Part shown: positions 50,857-51,575 of the stretch, in pieces
Layout of the letters: each line of letters begins with the position of its first letter
How positions within the stretch are numbered: position 1 is the first letter of the stretch
DNA from: Sporocytophaga sp.
GTDB lineage: Bacteria; Bacteroidota; Bacteroidia; Cytophagales; Cytophagaceae
Assembly (NCBI RefSeq): GCF_017745095.1
Contig: NZ_JAGHZZ010000030.1
Coordinates: forward strand, 1-51,575
DNA: 51,575 bases
Reading direction: 5' to 3'
The notes under the pieces: generated by a model
What the model was told of the DNA's origin: nothing
Database searches by the model: none
The model's input: only the letters and a program-made list of their open reading frames with translations
Position numbers and translations under genes: made by a program

Positions 50857-51468
50857 TTACCTGATCATATCAAGCATTTCCATTACTTCAGAATAAACAA
50901 CTTCACTTCGATCCGCAGGAAAGATAAACAAATCAGGTAGGTTCAGACTATCAATGCAAAGGTTATCATTCAAAAATGCTTTAGCCCTGATTAATCTGTC
51001 ATTGACTTCTTCTTCAGGTATCTCCAAAGATATGGCAACTTCTTGCACATTAGCCCTTTCAACTTCAACCATCACATAAACTGATCTTAGTGTTCTCGGC
51101 AAACCATCAACAGCACTTTCAAGAATTTCTTTAAACCCTATATTAGACACTCCAATATCAGGTATACCGCGTTTTTTGAAGGCATTGAAAAAATCCTTAC
51201 TAAACCAACTTGATTTATTAAGCCTCACTGAAATGATACTTAACAAAATTCTTGTAAGCCAGACAGAAAACTCCATATCCTCTTTAAATTGAGATAGTCT
51301 TAAAAAAGCTTTAAGGAAAGTTTCTTTAAGAATATCATCTACGTCTGCATCATGCCTCGTAACTGACCTGGTAATTCTGAAAAGTCTTTGATTATATTTT
51401 TTTATAATTATACCAAAGAGTTTCTTTTCACCATTACGAATTTTATCAATTAACTCAAGCTCCGTCAT
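50857..51468 (-). CDS. ECF-like sigma factor
   Basis: I choose the ATG at 51466-51468 (203 aa), which is preceded by an AAGGGGAA Shine-Dalgarno-like stretch; the longer frame adds 13 unlikely residues. Region 2 is recognisable (LFGIIIKKYNQRLFRITRSV, VDDILKETFLKAFLRLSQF, FSVWLTRILLSII) and region 4 is present (LPRTLRSVYVMVEVERANVQ, EVAISLEIPEEEVNDRLIRA), but both are diverged. Such ECF-like proteins are common in Bacteroidetes and are often active sigma factors of unknown stimulus. Its anti-sigma factor is not in view. The remaining 107 bases to the window edge show no gene. Confidence 0.85.
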   Translation of the reverse strand: MTELELIDKIRNGEKKLFGIIIKKYNQRLFRITRSVTRHDADVDDILKETFLKAFLRLSQFKEDMEFSVWLTRILLSIISVRLNKSSWFSKDFFNAFKKRGIPDIGVSNIGFKEILESAVDGLPRTLRSVYVMVEVERANVQEVAISLEIPEEEVNDRLIRAKAFLNDNLCIDSLNLPDLFIFPADRSEVVYSEVMEMLDMIR

Positions 51469-51575
51469 AATTCCCCTTATACGTGATTGGGAAAAATATG
51501 TAACCATATGTCAAAAAATATTTGTCTTTTAAACCATAGTTTACACGTGCCAAATAGGAGAGTAACGACCATGAT

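Overview
The window looks like the chromosome of an AT-rich Bacteroidetes bacterium, probably a gliding Cytophagales relative such as Cytophaga or Sporocytophaga. The evidence is three secreted proteins with type IX secretion (T9SS) C-terminal sorting domains, a fused CcoNO cbb3 oxidase, DUF3857/transglutaminase proteins, promoter elements of the TAnnTTTG type, and few Shine-Dalgarno sites. The species is an inference; no rRNA is present.

Layout. 1-8227: a small unknown gene, an SDR oxidoreductase, a 1453-aa secreted CotH-type T9SS protein, and a secreted beta-propeller-like T9SS protein convergent with it. 8400-9213 (minus strand): a compact, partly decayed tandem array of tRNA-Pro(TGG), tRNA-Gln(TTG) and tRNA-His(GTG), preceded by two paralogous 23-codon ORFs, each followed by an intrinsic terminator. 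Both mini-ORFs hold exactly 2 His, 2 Pro and 4 Gln codons, the three amino acids of the downstream tRNAs. Their RNA can form mutually exclusive hairpins, with one base pair covarying at synonymous codon positions. I read this as leader-peptide transcription attenuation of a tRNA operon. It is the most unusual thing in the window.

9598-12642: a lipoprotein, a divergent NmrA-type oxidoreductase/HxlR regulator pair, a well-formed 140-nt structured RNA gene of unknown class, and a long hairpin. 12642-17305: a CheY-like protein convergent with a coupled operon otsAB (trehalose synthase-phosphatase fusion), OmpR-type regulator and histidine kinase. 17464-23184: two YceI proteins, a DODA-type dioxygenase, an F420-reductase-like oxidoreductase, a Crp/Fnr-type regulator, an outer-membrane porin and an OsmC protein.

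23316-33572: a complete cbb3 oxidase locus in one direction (membrane protein, ccoI, ccoS, ccoNO, ccoQ, ccoP, ccoG, ccoH, a SafE-like protein, hemN). A desaturase and a truncated globin follow at 33861-34989. FNR-like boxes (TTGAT-N4-ATCAA type) precede yceI, the F420-like oxidoreductase, the membrane protein/ccoI and ccoS. They sit at nearly the same distance from the -7 element each time, which suggests a local oxygen-responsive regulon driven by the neighbouring Crp/Fnr protein.

35373-45094: large secreted proteins, namely an OmpA-like protein, a 1093-aa TPR plus MORN-type repeat protein, an active-looking transglutaminase and a degenerate paralogue. 45371-50658: an ECF sigma factor, a membrane protein that looks like its anti-sigma partner, a beta-barrel protein and a 1020-aa T9SS-secreted repeat protein. 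A second ECF-like sigma factor closes the window on the minus strand.
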